From Leptospira bandrabouensis (GTDB lineage: Bacteria > Spirochaetota > Leptospiria > Leptospirales > Leptospiraceae): a stretch of DNA of 64,000 nt. The notes under the pieces are model-generated. The model did no database searches, had not been told where the DNA came from, and saw only the letters and a program-made list of their open reading frames with translations. This document shows, piece by piece, positions 1-10,287 of this stretch (the first letter of the stretch is position 1; every line of letters starts with the position of its first letter). A program made the position numbers and the translations under genes. The stretch is taken from positions 186,001-250,000 of the forward strand of contig NZ_RQHT01000012.1 in the NCBI RefSeq assembly GCF_004770905.1, read 5' to 3'.

Positions 1-1
1 T

Positions 2-2383
2 GGTAGAAATGAACTCCCTCATTTAAGACTTCCTTCCTTTTTAGAATCGGTGGTTTCTACACGAAGAGCACCCCTTGAGGAAATTCGAAACAAACAATGG
101 TTTGCTGTCCAAACAGAAGAAGAATCGAAGGAAGACTTAGCCCATCATTTTTGGAATTTGGTGGCAGAGGAAAAAAAGTCCATAGGTAAGGAAGGTTCAG
201 GGAATCGTATTCATAATATTCCTTCCTCGAAAAAAGTACCTTCGGTTCGTTATCGTAACACTTCTCATTTCGAAGGATTTTTTGATGAGTCAGGAAAGGT
301 ATTTCGTTTCCAAAAACAAGAATCCAAATTAGATTCTGTTGCTGAATTTGAAAAAAATGAAATTTTGATTTCAAAACTTAAACTAACTGATACCAGGCGA
401 CCACTGGCGGAATTAGAAGAAATCGAAAGTGTCAGAGAATCCAAAATCCTTTTCCAATTTCCAGAAGCGAAGTGGAAACCAAAATTAGATGAGAGTCTGG
501 GACTCGAAAGTTTAGAGTTACCGAAACTAAATCCAATACTTCCTTCTTTTTCGGGCGAAAACAAAGATTCCAAACCTACCTCTCTTTCTACCTCCTTTGA
601 TTACGAAGAGGACGAGGAATCTACCTCTTGGGAAGAAGAGGAGGAAACATTTGAATCCACTTCACTGAGTGTAACAAAAGAAGAAGGTAAAGATCCATCG
701 GAAGCCGTAGTGATTCCTGAATCGATTCGTTTGTCTCTTGTGGAAGAAACAGGTTGGGAAACTAACGATGAGGAAGAAGAGGATTCTTCGGAAATGGAAG
801 AAGGTGGCGCAGTGTATGAAGAGGAAACTCTGGAAACTTTGGCCGTAGAAACAAACTCACCACTCGTCAAATCCAATCTCAGTTCGGGAAATTTTGGACG
901 GAAAAAACAAGAACCTAAAGCAGAACAACAGGAACTCATGTTTGGTTCAATGGTTCCCAAACCAAAATTGAAAAAAGGGAAGTATTATATTTCTCCAAGG
1001 CTTCTTGCGTCTCACCAAGTTCCTGTGGCCAATATCATGAAAAATGATTCTGAACTCGATCTCATTGCTAAAAAAATCGAAGAGTCCACAGGCCACTTTG
1101 GAATCGAATCCAAGGTCATCACCAAAGAAAGGGGACCGATTATCACTCGTTATGAGATCACCATCCCGAATGGTATCAAACTGAACCGAATTGTTTCTCT
1201 TTCGGATGAAATTCGTGCTTACCTCGAAGTAAAAAACATTCGGATTGTAGCACCTATCCCTGGTAAGGCGTCCATTGGAATTGAAGTTCCAAACCGAATT
1301 CGGGAAGATGTATTTTTGTCAGAGATTTTAAAAGATACCATCCTCCAACACAAAGCCAAAGACTTATCTATTTGTATTGGAAAGGATATATCTGGAAAAC
1401 TTGTGATGATTGATATCGCCAAACTTCCCCACTTACTTGTGGCAGGAACCACTGGTTCTGGTAAGTCGGTGAGTATCAATGCGATGATCACAAGCCTAAT
1501 CTGTACTCGCTCCCCAGAAGAAGTGCGATTCATCATGATCGATCCGAAGATGGTGGAGATGACCCTTTATGAAGGAATCCCACACCTTCTTATGCCAGTG
1601 ATCACGGATCCTAAAAAAGCAACGAAGGCACTCTCCTGGGCCATCCAAGAAATGGAGAGTCGTTACCAAATGATTTCCCAGTTGAAAAGTAGGGATTTCA
1701 AAAGTTTCAATGAAAAGGTAGATGAATATGCCCACGCCAAAGGATTTCAAAAATTACCGTACATTGTGATCTTTATCGACGAACTTGCCGACCTCATGAT
1801 GGTTTCCGGAAAGGATTTGGAAGAACAAATCCAACGAATTTCCCAAAAAGCAAGGGCTGTTGGAATCCATCTCGTGATGGCAACCCAAAGGCCGTCAGTG
1901 GATGTGATCACTGGGGTCATCAAAGCGAACTGTCCGGCAAGGGTGGCCTTCCAAGTGGCACAAAAAACGGACTCAAGAACCATTCTGGATACAAGTGGGG
2001 CCGAGACCCTTCTTGGAAAAGGGGACTTTTTATACAGGTCTCCCACGTCGAGTGACCTCCAAAGGATCCAAGCTCCGTTTATCGAAGAGAAAGAAATTGA
2101 GTCCATCGTGGAAGAGGCCAAAAAACAAGGGTCTCCTGCGTACGTGGAAATGAATTGGGACGATGAAACGAGTATCGAAATGGCCTCTGACGAAGACGAA
2201 GAACTTTTTGACGAAGCCTGGAATATCGTTGTGACCGAAAAAAAGGCAAGTGCGAGTTACTTACAAAGAAGGATGAGAATCGGTTACAACAAAGCGGCAA
2301 GGCTTATGGAACTTATGGAAATGAGGGGTTACGTTTCGGCTCAAGTCGGGGCCAAACCCCGGGAAATCCTGCGTTCAGCGTAA
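2..2383 (+). CDS. ftsK: DNA translocase FtsK/SpoIIIE, 5' end cut by window edge
   Basis: ATP-driven DNA pump that clears chromosome termini through the division septum. The reading frame is open to the first base, so the N-terminal membrane domain lies outside the window and an in-window GTG (50) is not needed as a start. An acidic, low-complexity linker (roughly 160-1,000) precedes the translocase motor: alpha/beta domain, Walker A GTTGSGKS near 1447-1470, Walker [12 protein letters not shown] near 1765-1797, and the ATQRPS motif near 1880. A C-terminal winged-helix gamma domain (about 2190-2375) should read polar KOPS-like sites. lolA follows 40 nt downstream, as next to ftsK in many bacteria. 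Confidence 0.95.
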   Translation, partial: GRNELPHLRLPSFLESVVSTRRAPLEEIRNKQWFAVQTEEESKEDLAHHFWNLVAEEKKSIGKEGSGNRIHNIPSSKKVPSVRYRNTSHFEGFFDESGKVFRFQKQESKLDSVAEFEKNEILISKLKLTDTRRPLAELEEIESVRESKILFQFPEAKWKPKLDESLGLESLELPKLNPILPSFSGENKDSKPTSLSTSFDYEEDEESTSWEEEEETFESTSLSVTKEEGKDPSEAVVIPESIRLSLVEETGWETNDEEEEDSSEMEEGGAVYEEETLETLAVETNSPLVKSNLSSGNFGRKKQEPKAEQQELMFGSMVPKPKLKKGKYYISPRLLASHQVPVANIMKNDSELDLIAKKIEESTGHFGIESKVITKERGPIITRYEITIPNGIKLNRIVSLSDEIRAYLEVKNIRIVAPIPGKASIGIEVPNRIREDVFLSEILKDTILQHKAKDLSICIGKDISGKLVMIDIAKLPHLLVAGTTGSGKSVSINAMITSLICTRSPEEVRFIMIDPKMVEMTLYEGIPHLLMPVITDPKKATKALSWAIQEMESRYQMISQLKSRDFKSFNEKVDEYAHAKGFQKLPYIVIFIDELADLMMVSGKDLEEQIQRISQKARAVGIHLVMATQRPSVDVITGVIKANCPARVAFQVAQKTDSRTILDTSGAETLLGKGDFLYRSPTSSDLQRIQAPFIEEKEIESIVEEAKKQGSPAYVEMNWDDETSIEMASDEDEELFDEAWNIVVTEKKASASYLQRRMRIGYNKAARLMELMEMRGYVSAQVGAKPREILRSA

Positions 2384-2423
2384 ATCATCGACAAGAGAAG
2401 TTTGTCTGAAAAACTGGGAATCT

Positions 2424-3125
2424 ATGAAAGTATGGATCGGATCTTTGTTACTTGTCTTGGGTGTTTCTCTTAGTGCCCAAACAAGTCCGGCTCACAATTG
2501 GCACTCACCCTCTGAAGTGGTGAAAAAGATAAAGAAGAACTTTAGTGATATCAATTCCTATTCGGCTGATTTTCTCATCAAAACAGAAGACAACAAAAAG
2601 GAAAAACAGATGCGTGGGAAATGTTTCTACAAACGTCCCGGAAAAATCAGATATAACTTTGCCGAACCGGAAGGGGACGAAATTGTTTCCGATGGAAAAA
2701 CGCTTCATATCTTTATCAAGAGGTTAGGTGCTGTCGGGAAACAGGATTTAACCCTCGATCGTAAAAATACATCTGGTCCCATCTTTACGACCAATAGCCC
2801 TGATGGACTCAACCGCCTCTTTCGTAAATACCATTATAAATTTGATACCATTGAACAACCGCGTTCGGTAGGTGACACAGCCAAATACTTTGTGTTAGAT
2901 CTTGACCAAAGAGAAAAAATTGGTGGGTTTGAGAAGATGAAACTCTTTGTCGATTCCGAATCCTACTTAATCAAAAAGGCAGTGGCTACCGATGGTCGTG
3001 GGAAAGTAACCACCATTTCATTTTCCAATATTAATTTTTCTGAAGAAATCCAAGATGGAGTTTTCAATTTTCACATGAGCGGAAACGCGAAGATTGTCAA
3101 CAACCCACTTGTCTCCGAGAACTAA
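2424..3125 (+). CDS. lolA: LolA-type outer-membrane lipoprotein carrier
   Basis: Periplasmic chaperone that ferries lipoproteins to the outer membrane. The 233-residue product begins with a signal peptide ([19 protein letters not shown], cut near residue 19). It then has the LolA half-barrel pattern: an initial amphipathic helix with KKIKKNF, the IxSYSADF strand, a KRPGKIRY segment and the [14 protein letters not shown] turn. Length fits the family. Placement directly after ftsK matches the conserved ftsK-lolA pair. The fold assignment is firm; substrate preference in this diderm spirochaete is inferred. Confidence 0.85.
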   Translation: MKVWIGSLLLVLGVSLSAQTSPAHNWHSPSEVVKKIKKNFSDINSYSADFLIKTEDNKKEKQMRGKCFYKRPGKIRYNFAEPEGDEIVSDGKTLHIFIKRLGAVGKQDLTLDRKNTSGPIFTTNSPDGLNRLFRKYHYKFDTIEQPRSVGDTAKYFVLDLDQREKIGGFEKMKLFVDSESYLIKKAVATDGRGKVTTISFSNINFSEEIQDGVFNFHMSGNAKIVNNPLVSEN

Positions 3126-3143
3126 GCTAAAGAGGATATCATT

Positions 3144-4244
3144 TTGAACACAAAACGAGTCGGTCAAATCATTCGAGAAGCGAGAGAAGATAAAAAACTT
3201 TCCGTGAAAGATGTTGCGAAAGAAACAAATATCGCAGCCAAGTACATCATCGCTTTGGAAACAGAAGATTATTCTCAATTTCCTGCAGAGACATTCGCTC
3301 TTGGTTTTTTAAAAAACTATGCCAGTTATTTAAAGTTAGACACTGCCATGCTTCTCAATCTCTACCGAGGGGAACAAATTGAAGAATCCCAAGCTCCTTT
3401 AGAAGAACTAACTCGTCCCACCACCACAGCTTTTAGTTTAGATCGAAATAAAATCATAAGTCTTGTATCCGTATTTCTTTTTGTCATCTCGGCTTATATT
3501 ATCTATATTAGTTTTGAAGATTCTAACTCTGGTTCTATGGATGAAGAAACCGCAGAAGTTGGTTCGACTGTAGAAACAGTGGTTAGTTCAGACATTCCTT
3601 CTGGAATCAACTTTGTATCTCAAAGTGTTCCGGAAAATGCCAGCGTTCCTTTTATATTAACAGAAGACCGTGGTGTGAGTTTTAGTGTGAACAACCAACA
3701 GTGTAAGATGTTTATCAAAGGGGTTTCCAATGGAAAAGCAAACCTTGGGTTTAATATCTTTCCTGAAAAAAATGTATATTTTTTCCAAACAGCAGAAGGA
3801 GAGGAAACCATCCTTTCTTATCGCATTGAAGAATTATCTTCCCTTCGTCGTGACATTCGTGTAGTGACCCAAGCGGTTACCGAAAAATCTGCGAAGGTTC
3901 TTGTGACACTCAAAGAAGAAAGAGAAGGGGCAGCTGTAAAATCTCCTGTGGGTGATGTTCCGATCCAAGTTACACTATTTTTCTCTAAACCTAGTTACGT
4001 AGAATTTGTGTTAGATGGCCAGATGGGAGAAAGGGGACTTGTTTCTGCCGGGGAAGTCAAACACTTAGAAGCTAGAGATCGCCTAGAGATCAAAGTTGGG
4101 GATGGCGGTGCTGTGGAAATGGTACAAAATGGTAAAGAACGTTCTGTACTTGGAAAACCAGGAAAACTTGTCAAAAAAATCTTCATTCGTAAACCAAATC
4201 CTTATGATTCCACACAGTCCATCATTGGAGAGTTAGGCGAGTAA
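3144..4244 (+). CDS. RodZ-like cytoskeletal membrane protein (HTH_25/DUF4115)
   Basis: 366 residues. An N-terminal cro-like helix-turn-helix (about 1-70, [20 protein letters not shown]) is followed by a linker, a single transmembrane helix near 99-119 ([19 protein letters not shown]) and a long periplasmic beta-rich part ending in a DUF4115-like domain. This is the RodZ layout, which links MreB to the cell-wall machinery in rod-shaped bacteria. The start is TTG, preceded by AGAGGATATC. The stop overlaps the rimO ATG (TAATG), so the two are probably translationally coupled. A shape role is inferred from the family. Confidence 0.8.
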   Translation: MNTKRVGQIIREAREDKKLSVKDVAKETNIAAKYIIALETEDYSQFPAETFALGFLKNYASYLKLDTAMLLNLYRGEQIEESQAPLEELTRPTTTAFSLDRNKIISLVSVFLFVISAYIIYISFEDSNSGSMDEETAEVGSTVETVVSSDIPSGINFVSQSVPENASVPFILTEDRGVSFSVNNQQCKMFIKGVSNGKANLGFNIFPEKNVYFFQTAEGEETILSYRIEELSSLRRDIRVVTQAVTEKSAKVLVTLKEEREGAAVKSPVGDVPIQVTLFFSKPSYVEFVLDGQMGERGLVSAGEVKHLEARDRLEIKVGDGGAVEMVQNGKERSVLGKPGKLVKKIFIRKPNPYDSTQSIIGELGE

Positions 4245-5590
4245 TGCCTAAGTTAAAAGAAAAAACGGAAGAAACACCTAAGTCGTTTTATATTACGACT
4301 TTAGGTTGTCCCAAAAACACCGTCGATTCGATGGCCATGCACCAGTCGCTTTTGAAGGAAGGTCTCCTTCCTGCGGCTGGCCCCGAAGCCAGTGACTTCC
4401 ATTTAGTCAATACTTGTACGTTTATCCAAGATGCCACAAAAGAAACCATCCAAACTATTTTGGACTCCATTGACATCAAAAAAAATAACAAACAAAAGTT
4501 AGTTGTTGTAGGATGCTTTGCCGAACGTGCTGGAAAAGAAATTTCTGACGACCTTCCGGAAGTGGACCTACATTTTGGAACGGGAAAATATGACAAAGCC
4601 GGTGAGATCCTAAGGAAAAGTTTTCCCCTAGATTTTAAAGACCTTTCCGAATTCAACGAAGACTTACTGGAAAGACTCACCACAAGTAAGGGAATTGAAA
4701 ACTATTCCAAACCATACTCTTATGTAAAAATTTCTGATGGTTGCAACCGAGGTTGTAACTTCTGTATCATTCCCAACTTACGTGGAAAATACCGTGATAC
4801 AGATATTACGGATGTATTAACACAAACCAAACTAGCAGTAAAAGCGGGAGCCAAAGAGATCTGTCTTGTTTCCCAAGATACTGTGTTTTATGGAAAGGAC
4901 ACAGAAAAACTTTTGGATTTGGTTCGTTCTGTGGCAGATGTGGATGGAGTGGAACTTCTTAGGCTTCTCTATTTGTATCCGGATAAAAAAACAGAAAAGT
5001 TACTCGATCTTTACGGAGAAATTCCTAAAATTGCCCCGTATTTGGAAAGCCCTTTGCAACATGTTTCCAAATCTGTTTTAAAATCCATGAACCGCACGGG
5101 TGAATATTCTTATTTCAAATCTCTTTTCCAGAAGGCAAGGGACTTAAGGCCCGATTTGGAAATTCGCACTTCTTTTATTTTGGGTTTCCCTGGGGAAACG
5201 ATGGAAGACGTGGAAGAAATCATTCGGTTTGTCGAAGATGTGAAACCAGAAAAGGTAAACTTATTTCCTTATTCTCCTCAGGACGGAACAAAGGGCGCAA
5301 CAATGGAGGGGCAACTCAAAGACAAAGAGATTGCACGCCGTGTGAATCTTGTCCGGGAAGCCTATCTCGGAACTTTAAAATCCATCCACCAAAATCGAAT
5401 TGGAAAATTATACCCCGCTGTTGTAGATGAAGTTTTGGAAAAAGGAGCTATGGTTCGCCGGTTCCAAGATGCTCCTGAAATTGATGAAGTGGTTTATGTG
5501 GAAGAAGAGGGTTTGAAACTCGGCCAATTTGGTCACGTGAGAGTGGACTCTTTTTATGAACTCGATATGTCGGGGACTTGGGTGGCATAA
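4244..5590 (+). CDS. rimO: Ribosomal protein S12 methylthiotransferase RimO
   Basis: Radical-SAM enzyme that adds a methylthio group to the conserved Asp of ribosomal protein S12. The 448 residues show the N-terminal UPF0004 iron-sulfur domain (TLGCPKNTVDS, NTCTFI and VGCFAER supply its three Cys). The radical-SAM CxxxCxxC follows (DGCNRGCNFCIIP), then a C-terminal TRAM domain ending in GHVRVDSFYELDMSGTW. The LGCPKN start and DGCNRGC signature favour RimO over MiaB. Length is typical. Confidence 0.94.
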   Translation: MPKLKEKTEETPKSFYITTLGCPKNTVDSMAMHQSLLKEGLLPAAGPEASDFHLVNTCTFIQDATKETIQTILDSIDIKKNNKQKLVVVGCFAERAGKEISDDLPEVDLHFGTGKYDKAGEILRKSFPLDFKDLSEFNEDLLERLTTSKGIENYSKPYSYVKISDGCNRGCNFCIIPNLRGKYRDTDITDVLTQTKLAVKAGAKEICLVSQDTVFYGKDTEKLLDLVRSVADVDGVELLRLLYLYPDKKTEKLLDLYGEIPKIAPYLESPLQHVSKSVLKSMNRTGEYSYFKSLFQKARDLRPDLEIRTSFILGFPGETMEDVEEIIRFVEDVKPEKVNLFPYSPQDGTKGATMEGQLKDKEIARRVNLVREAYLGTLKSIHQNRIGKLYPAVVDEVLEKGAMVRRFQDAPEIDEVVYVEEEGLKLGQFGHVRVDSFYELDMSGTWVA

Positions 5591-6338
5591 ATTGGAAGAT
5601 TGGAAAACCATTGCCAATATCCCGAACCTGCTAACTGTTCTTCGGGTGCTTGCACTTCCTTTTTTTATTTTTGCCCTGTTCCAAAAGGAATGGGAATACC
5701 AAATTTTTGCCTTTGTCCTCTTTGCTCTTGCCTCTCTCACGGATCTTGTCGATGGGTATTTAGCTCGTAAGTGGAACCAACAAACCGAGTTTGGAAAATT
5801 TCTCGATCCCCTCGCTGATAAGTTTTTAGTCATTGGATGTTTTGTTACTTTTTTATTCATCCACGAACCCATTGAGGTTTGGATGGTGGTGCTGATCATT
5901 GGGCGTGATATGCTCATTACTTTTTTACGTTACATTGCCGTTCGTTCGGGAAAAAGTCTTCGTACCACAATGATGGGCAAAGTCAAAACGGCCTTCCAAA
6001 TGGGTGCCATTTTAATGATCCTTGTTGTGTTTATGCTTATCTCAGGCAAAAGAAGGGCTATGATCAATGAAACTTATGCCATGGGAAAACTTTCTGGGTA
6101 TTCTACCTTTGAAGTGGCATCACAACATGCAAATGAGTTTTATACTTTAGCCAAAACAACAGAGAGTTTAAGTTTTACCGACTTCTTTGATTCTATCGCT
6201 TCCTTTATTCCATATTTCGCTATGTTATTTACAACCTTCATCACTGTCATTTCTGGACTTCGTTATATTGTGACCAATTATCAGTTGTTAACTTTCGCAA
6301 ATCTAAAAAGGATTTTTTATGACCGCGCCAACAATTAA
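5556..6338 (+). CDS. pgsA: CDP-diacylglycerol-glycerol-3-phosphate 3-phosphatidyltransferase
   Basis: Membrane enzyme making phosphatidylglycerol-phosphate from CDP-diacylglycerol and glycerol-3-phosphate. The CDP-alcohol phosphotransferase signature D-x2-DG-x2-AR-x8-G-x3-D-x3-D is intact (DLVDGYLARK...GKFLDPLADK). The product has several hydrophobic helices. Unusually, about 60 polar residues (GKRRAMINET to FDSIASF) are inserted before the last helices. The ATG at 5556 overlaps rimO by 35 nt; TTG at 5592, just after the rimO stop, would give a product starting close to the conserved NIPNLLTVLR segment and may be the true start. Confidence 0.9.
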   Translation: MNSICRGLGWHKLEDWKTIANIPNLLTVLRVLALPFFIFALFQKEWEYQIFAFVLFALASLTDLVDGYLARKWNQQTEFGKFLDPLADKFLVIGCFVTFLFIHEPIEVWMVVLIIGRDMLITFLRYIAVRSGKSLRTTMMGKVKTAFQMGAILMILVVFMLISGKRRAMINETYAMGKLSGYSTFEVASQHANEFYTLAKTTESLSFTDFFDSIASFIPYFAMLFTTFITVISGLRYIVTNYQLLTFANLKRIFYDRANN

Positions 6339-7347
6339 GGAAATCCTCGGACAAGTGGTCTCTGGACACCATCTTGTAGACGACCATGCCGAACTTTTTT
6401 TAAGTGAGGTGATGGATGGAAAAGTTCCAGAACCGGTCCTTGCTTCTTTTCTTACGGCCATGAAAATGAAAGGGGAAACGACGGACGAATTGTACGGATT
6501 TGTTCGAGCCATGCGTAGCCATGCCATCAAACCTACTAAGAAGTTTGATTTTGATTTTTTGGATACATGTGGGACGGGGGGAGATGGAAAAGGAACTTTG
6601 AATGTTTCGACTCTTTCGGCTCTCACTCTAGCAAGTCTTGGATTCAAAGTGGCCAAACACGGAAATCGTTCGGTTTCGTCTCTTTCTGGAAGCTCTGATA
6701 TTTTATCGGGACTGGGTTACAAACTAGACCAGTCCACAAAAGAATCGGAATCCGAATTTTTACGCACAGGATTTGTGTTTTTGTTTGCTCCCGCTTGGCA
6801 CCCTGCCATGAAATATGCGGGGCCGGTTCGTACAGCCCTTGGATTTCGCACGTTTTTCAATTTGATTGGGCCTCTCTCCAATCCTTTTTCTCCTTCACAC
6901 CAAATGGTCGGGGTTTATGATAAATCTCTCTGTTTGCCGATGGCGGAGATTTTGGGAAGGCTTGGCTCGAAACGGGCGATTGTCTGCCATTCAAGGGATG
7001 GACTTGATGAGTTTTCTATCTTTGAAGAATCAGATTACGCCTATTTCGATGGAAAAGAATCCAAAGAGTTTTGCTTTGATCCCAAGGAACTGGGCCTAAA
7101 TTCTAAGGAATTGGACAGAAACACCGTTTTTTCCTCTTCCAAAGAAGGGGCAGAAAGCCTATTTCGTGCGGTTCTTGACCCAAAGGAATCTACCGGCGGA
7201 ACGGCAATGGTGGCACTCAATGCTGGGGTGGCTATGTTTTTACTGGGAGCCACAAACGATATACGAACAGGGTATGAAACTGCTAAGGCCGCTCTCCTTG
7301 AGAAAAAAGTTCTCCGATTCGTTCATGAAACATTGAATTTAAGATAA
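6319..7347 (+). CDS. trpD: Anthranilate phosphoribosyltransferase
   Basis: Second step of tryptophan synthesis: joins anthranilate to PRPP. The 342 residues carry the glycine-rich PRPP loop DTCGTGGDGKGTLNVST, the KHGNRSVSS segment and the HSRDGLDEFS motif. Length is standard. The ATG lies inside the last 20 nt of pgsA, giving coupled expression. No other trp gene is visible nearby. Confidence 0.95.
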   Translation: MTAPTIKEILGQVVSGHHLVDDHAELFLSEVMDGKVPEPVLASFLTAMKMKGETTDELYGFVRAMRSHAIKPTKKFDFDFLDTCGTGGDGKGTLNVSTLSALTLASLGFKVAKHGNRSVSSLSGSSDILSGLGYKLDQSTKESESEFLRTGFVFLFAPAWHPAMKYAGPVRTALGFRTFFNLIGPLSNPFSPSHQMVGVYDKSLCLPMAEILGRLGSKRAIVCHSRDGLDEFSIFEESDYAYFDGKESKEFCFDPKELGLNSKELDRNTVFSSSKEGAESLFRAVLDPKESTGGTAMVALNAGVAMFLLGATNDIRTGYETAKAALLEKKVLRFVHETLNLR

Positions 7348-7373
7348 GGCCTATAAACATTGGATAAATAGCT

Positions 7374-7697
7374 ATGCTCAATTTTAACTTTTTAACAACA
7401 GATATCCTAATCCTTGCCCAAGAAGAAGGTGCAAAGTCGTCTCTACAGTCACTCATCATCATTCCGATCATGTTAGTTGCTATGTACTTTCTTGTGATTC
7501 TTCCTAACAAAAAAGAAGAGAAAAAACGTAAAGAAATGATTAATAATCTCCAAAAAGGGGATAACGTAGTCACAAATAGTGGTCTTCACGGGAAGATTGT
7601 AGAGTTCAAAGACAATAACGAAACAGTGGTTCTCAGTGTCGCTGCGAACACAAACGTAACTTTTGAAACTAGCGCTATTCTGAAGAAGAAAGCCTAA
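7374..7697 (+). CDS. yajC: Preprotein translocase subunit YajC
   Basis: Small single-span membrane protein that associates with SecDF-YidC. 107 residues: an N-terminal hydrophobic helix (LIIIPIMLVAMYFLVILPN), then a basic stretch (KKEEKKRKE) and the conserved LQKGDNVVTNSGLHGKI domain. It opens the yajC-(unknown)-secD-secF run, the usual genomic partner set. Confidence 0.92.
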   Translation: MLNFNFLTTDILILAQEEGAKSSLQSLIIIPIMLVAMYFLVILPNKKEEKKRKEMINNLQKGDNVVTNSGLHGKIVEFKDNNETVVLSVAANTNVTFETSAILKKKA

Positions 7698-7698
7698 G

Positions 7699-8331
7699 AT
7701 GAAAAATTTCTTTTTAATCTCATTCACTTTCTGTTTTTCGGTTTCCCTCTTGGCACAAGAGGGTTTGGATTTTTTAGATAAGGTAAATGATAAACCAAAA
7801 TCTACTACTACCAAACCCAAAGAGGAGACAAGTGTAACCACTACCAAAAAACAAACTAATGTTGTCACGACAACCGGAACAACTACGGGTAAAAAAAAGA
7901 GATCTAAAAAGAAATCAAAACAAAACCAACTGACACAGGATACGGTTCCACAAAACACGAATGTGGTTTCTAATCCCAATACAACAGTTCCCGTTACTGA
8001 TAAATCTCTGCCAAGTGTAGACAAACAACCTATTGTGGTAGAAGAAGAGGAAGTGGTAAGTAACGGAATGTGGATGGATCCTTCCGTTTCTGTGGAACCA
8101 ACAGGACTTCCTGGTTTTGCTTCTGACTTAAAAATGGGAAAAACAGAAAGTAACGAATCAGTATCGAATCTTTCTTCCAACAAAGAAACGGGAAAATCCT
8201 TATTTAATTTTTCTGATTTTTTTGCTAAATATAAAAAAGCGATGATGATCCTCGGGATTATCATTCTCTTTGCTTTTTACAGACTTAGATCTGCTCGCCC
8301 GGGATCTAGCAGTCGTTCTTATAGAAGATAA
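7699..8331 (+). CDS. Exported Lys/Thr-rich protein with C-terminal membrane helix, between yajC and secD
   Basis: 210 residues of no family I recognise. A signal peptide (MKNFFLISFTFCFSVSLLAQ) leads into a low-complexity Thr/Lys/Pro/Val region with a very basic patch (GKKKRSKKKSKQNQ, about 55-75). A hydrophobic helix follows near residues 180-196 (AMMILGIIILFAFY), then a short Arg-rich tail. Starts 1 nt after the yajC stop and ends 21 nt before secD, so it is certainly co-transcribed with the Sec genes. A Sec-accessory role is inferred from position only. Confidence 0.75.
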   Translation: MKNFFLISFTFCFSVSLLAQEGLDFLDKVNDKPKSTTTKPKEETSVTTTKKQTNVVTTTGTTTGKKKRSKKKSKQNQLTQDTVPQNTNVVSNPNTTVPVTDKSLPSVDKQPIVVEEEEVVSNGMWMDPSVSVEPTGLPGFASDLKMGKTESNESVSNLSSNKETGKSLFNFSDFFAKYKKAMMILGIIILFAFYRLRSARPGSSSRSYRR

Positions 8332-8352
8332 TAATTTTAGGAGCAAACTAAC

Positions 8353-10287
8353 TTGCAATCGTATCGACTATTGATTCTTCCTTTTTTGATTCTGGCTGTT
8401 TCATTTACAATATTGTATCCGAACTTTGCCGATCGCACTTTAAAGATCGTTGTGAAAGAAGATGTTTATTCTTTGCCAGAAGCTGATCAAAAAGTTTTGG
8501 TAACTGCTCTTTTTGAGCGTTGGGCTAAAGATTATGGCAAAACTTCTGGTTGGACCATTGAACCACAAGGAACCCTTCCTCCTAAAGAAAATCCTTTTTA
8601 TATAGTAAAAGGTAGATTTATCACATCTGCCAAGATCAACCAAATCTCCCAAGAAAACCAATCTTTGGTCAGTGAATCCAAAAACAAATTAGAACCTACT
8701 TGGATTGAAGAAACAATTCGGGGTGGAAAATCATTATCGATTAAATTGGGTCTTGATTTACAGGGGGGGATGAGAGTGGTCCTCAAAGGTGACTTTGATG
8801 ATTATACGTCCAAACTCAAAGACCTTTATGCAAAAGAAATTGCGGAACTGAACCTAATACTGAATAACCCTACGGCAAAACCAGAAGAAAAAGAAAAAGC
8901 AAAATCAAGACTAACAGAAATTGAATCTAGTTTTGATCTTTCTCCCATGCGTAAAATTGTGGAGTTAGAAAAGGCAAAGATGATTATCGACAATCGTCTG
9001 ACGACCCAAAACCTTACAGAGCCACAAGTTCGTATCCAAAAAGAACAAGATGCGATTGAAGTTTCTCTACCTGGTGTTGCTAACTCAGCCGCTATTTTAG
9101 AAATTTTACAAAACACAGAAACGGTAGAGTATCGTTTAGAAGAACCAACTCCTTTCCTTTATAAAAGCCAAATTGCAGACAACGAACGTCGTATGATGGA
9201 TTTAGGAAAAAGAGAAAATACCGATATTTTCTTATTCCAAGAACTTGTAAAAAACAAAGCAGGAAAAAAAGCCCAAGACGAGTTTTTAGAAGGTTTGGAA
9301 AGAAAATACAATATTCCAAAAGACTTTAAAGTATATGCGATGTGGGCACGAGGAAATGCGGCAAAGTCTGCACTTTTGCCTCGTAGTTTTGTGGTTTTGG
9401 AACGTAAAATTGCCTTATCTGGTAATGATATGACCAATGCCCAACCATCATATAACTCCAATTCCTATGGATGGATGGTAAGTTTTACTCTCACTCCGAA
9501 TGGGGCAGAAAAGTTTTTTGATCTTACTTCACAAAACCGTGGCCGTAACCTAGCAATTGTTTGGGGAGATAAAGTGATTTCCAATCCAGTCATCAATGAT
9601 CCAATCGCTGGTGGACGAGCGGAAATTTCAGGAAGTTTCTCTGAACAAGAAGCCATTCGATTGGCAAACGTAATTTCAGAAGGAGCACTTCCAATCCCAC
9701 TTTCTGTATTGGAGATGCGATTTATTGGACCAACTCTTGGAATTGAATCCATCGAAGTGGGTGTGAAAGCCGTTGCGATTGGGTTTTTCCTAGTAATGAT
9801 TTATATGATCTTCTATTACAGATTAGGTGGGTTTATTGCTGACGTATCTCTACTCATCAACCTCATCATTCTTGCGGCCCTTCTAACTCTTATGGATTTT
9901 ACATTAACACTTCCAGGGATTGCAGGGATCATTTTGACAGCGGGTATGGCAGTAGATGCAAACGTTATCATTTATGAAAGGATCAGAGAAGAAATTGAAG
10001 AGGGAAGGGCACTTTCCATTGCGGTCACACGTGGTTTTGAAAATGCTTTTTGGACCATTATGGATGCAAACGTCACCACACTCATTGCGGGGATTCTAAT
10101 GATTCGTCTTGGAAATGGACCTATCAAAGGTTTTGCGATCACTCTTTGTTGGGGGATTGTCACTACTCTTTTTACTTCTCTTTTCCTCTCTAGATTGTTT
10201 ATGGAACTTACTGTAAACCGTATGGGAGTGCATCATTTAAATTTAAGGCCTTTCTTCTTTGGAAAAAAGGAGACTACAAATGCGTAA
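8353..10287 (+). CDS. secD: Protein translocase subunit SecD
   Basis: RND-type membrane protein that uses proton-motive force to help pull exported proteins through SecYEG. 644 residues. An N-terminal helix precedes a large periplasmic part; the D1 motif LGLDLQGGMRVVL lies near 130-142. Six transmembrane helices fill the C-terminal third, with the GMAVDANVIIYERIREE motif characteristic of SecD. The start is TTG with TAGGAGCAAACTAAC just upstream. The last 8 nt overlap the preferred secF start. Confidence 0.96.
   Translation: MQSYRLLILPFLILAVSFTILYPNFADRTLKIVVKEDVYSLPEADQKVLVTALFERWAKDYGKTSGWTIEPQGTLPPKENPFYIVKGRFITSAKINQISQENQSLVSESKNKLEPTWIEETIRGGKSLSIKLGLDLQGGMRVVLKGDFDDYTSKLKDLYAKEIAELNLILNNPTAKPEEKEKAKSRLTEIESSFDLSPMRKIVELEKAKMIIDNRLTTQNLTEPQVRIQKEQDAIEVSLPGVANSAAILEILQNTETVEYRLEEPTPFLYKSQIADNERRMMDLGKRENTDIFLFQELVKNKAGKKAQDEFLEGLERKYNIPKDFKVYAMWARGNAAKSALLPRSFVVLERKIALSGNDMTNAQPSYNSNSYGWMVSFTLTPNGAEKFFDLTSQNRGRNLAIVWGDKVISNPVINDPIAGGRAEISGSFSEQEAIRLANVISEGALPIPLSVLEMRFIGPTLGIESIEVGVKAVAIGFFLVMIYMIFYYRLGGFIADVSLLINLIILAALLTLMDFTLTLPGIAGIILTAGMAVDANVIIYERIREEIEEGRALSIAVTRGFENAFWTIMDANVTTLIAGILMIRLGNGPIKGFAITLCWGIVTTLFTSLFLSRLFMELTVNRMGVHHLNLRPFFFGKKETTNA

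Noticed and set aside
7473..8264. 263-codon minus-strand frame opposite yajC and the exported protein
   Set aside because: Low-complexity shadow of the Thr/Lys-rich gene; the plus-strand genes have signal peptide, ribosome site and operon fit.
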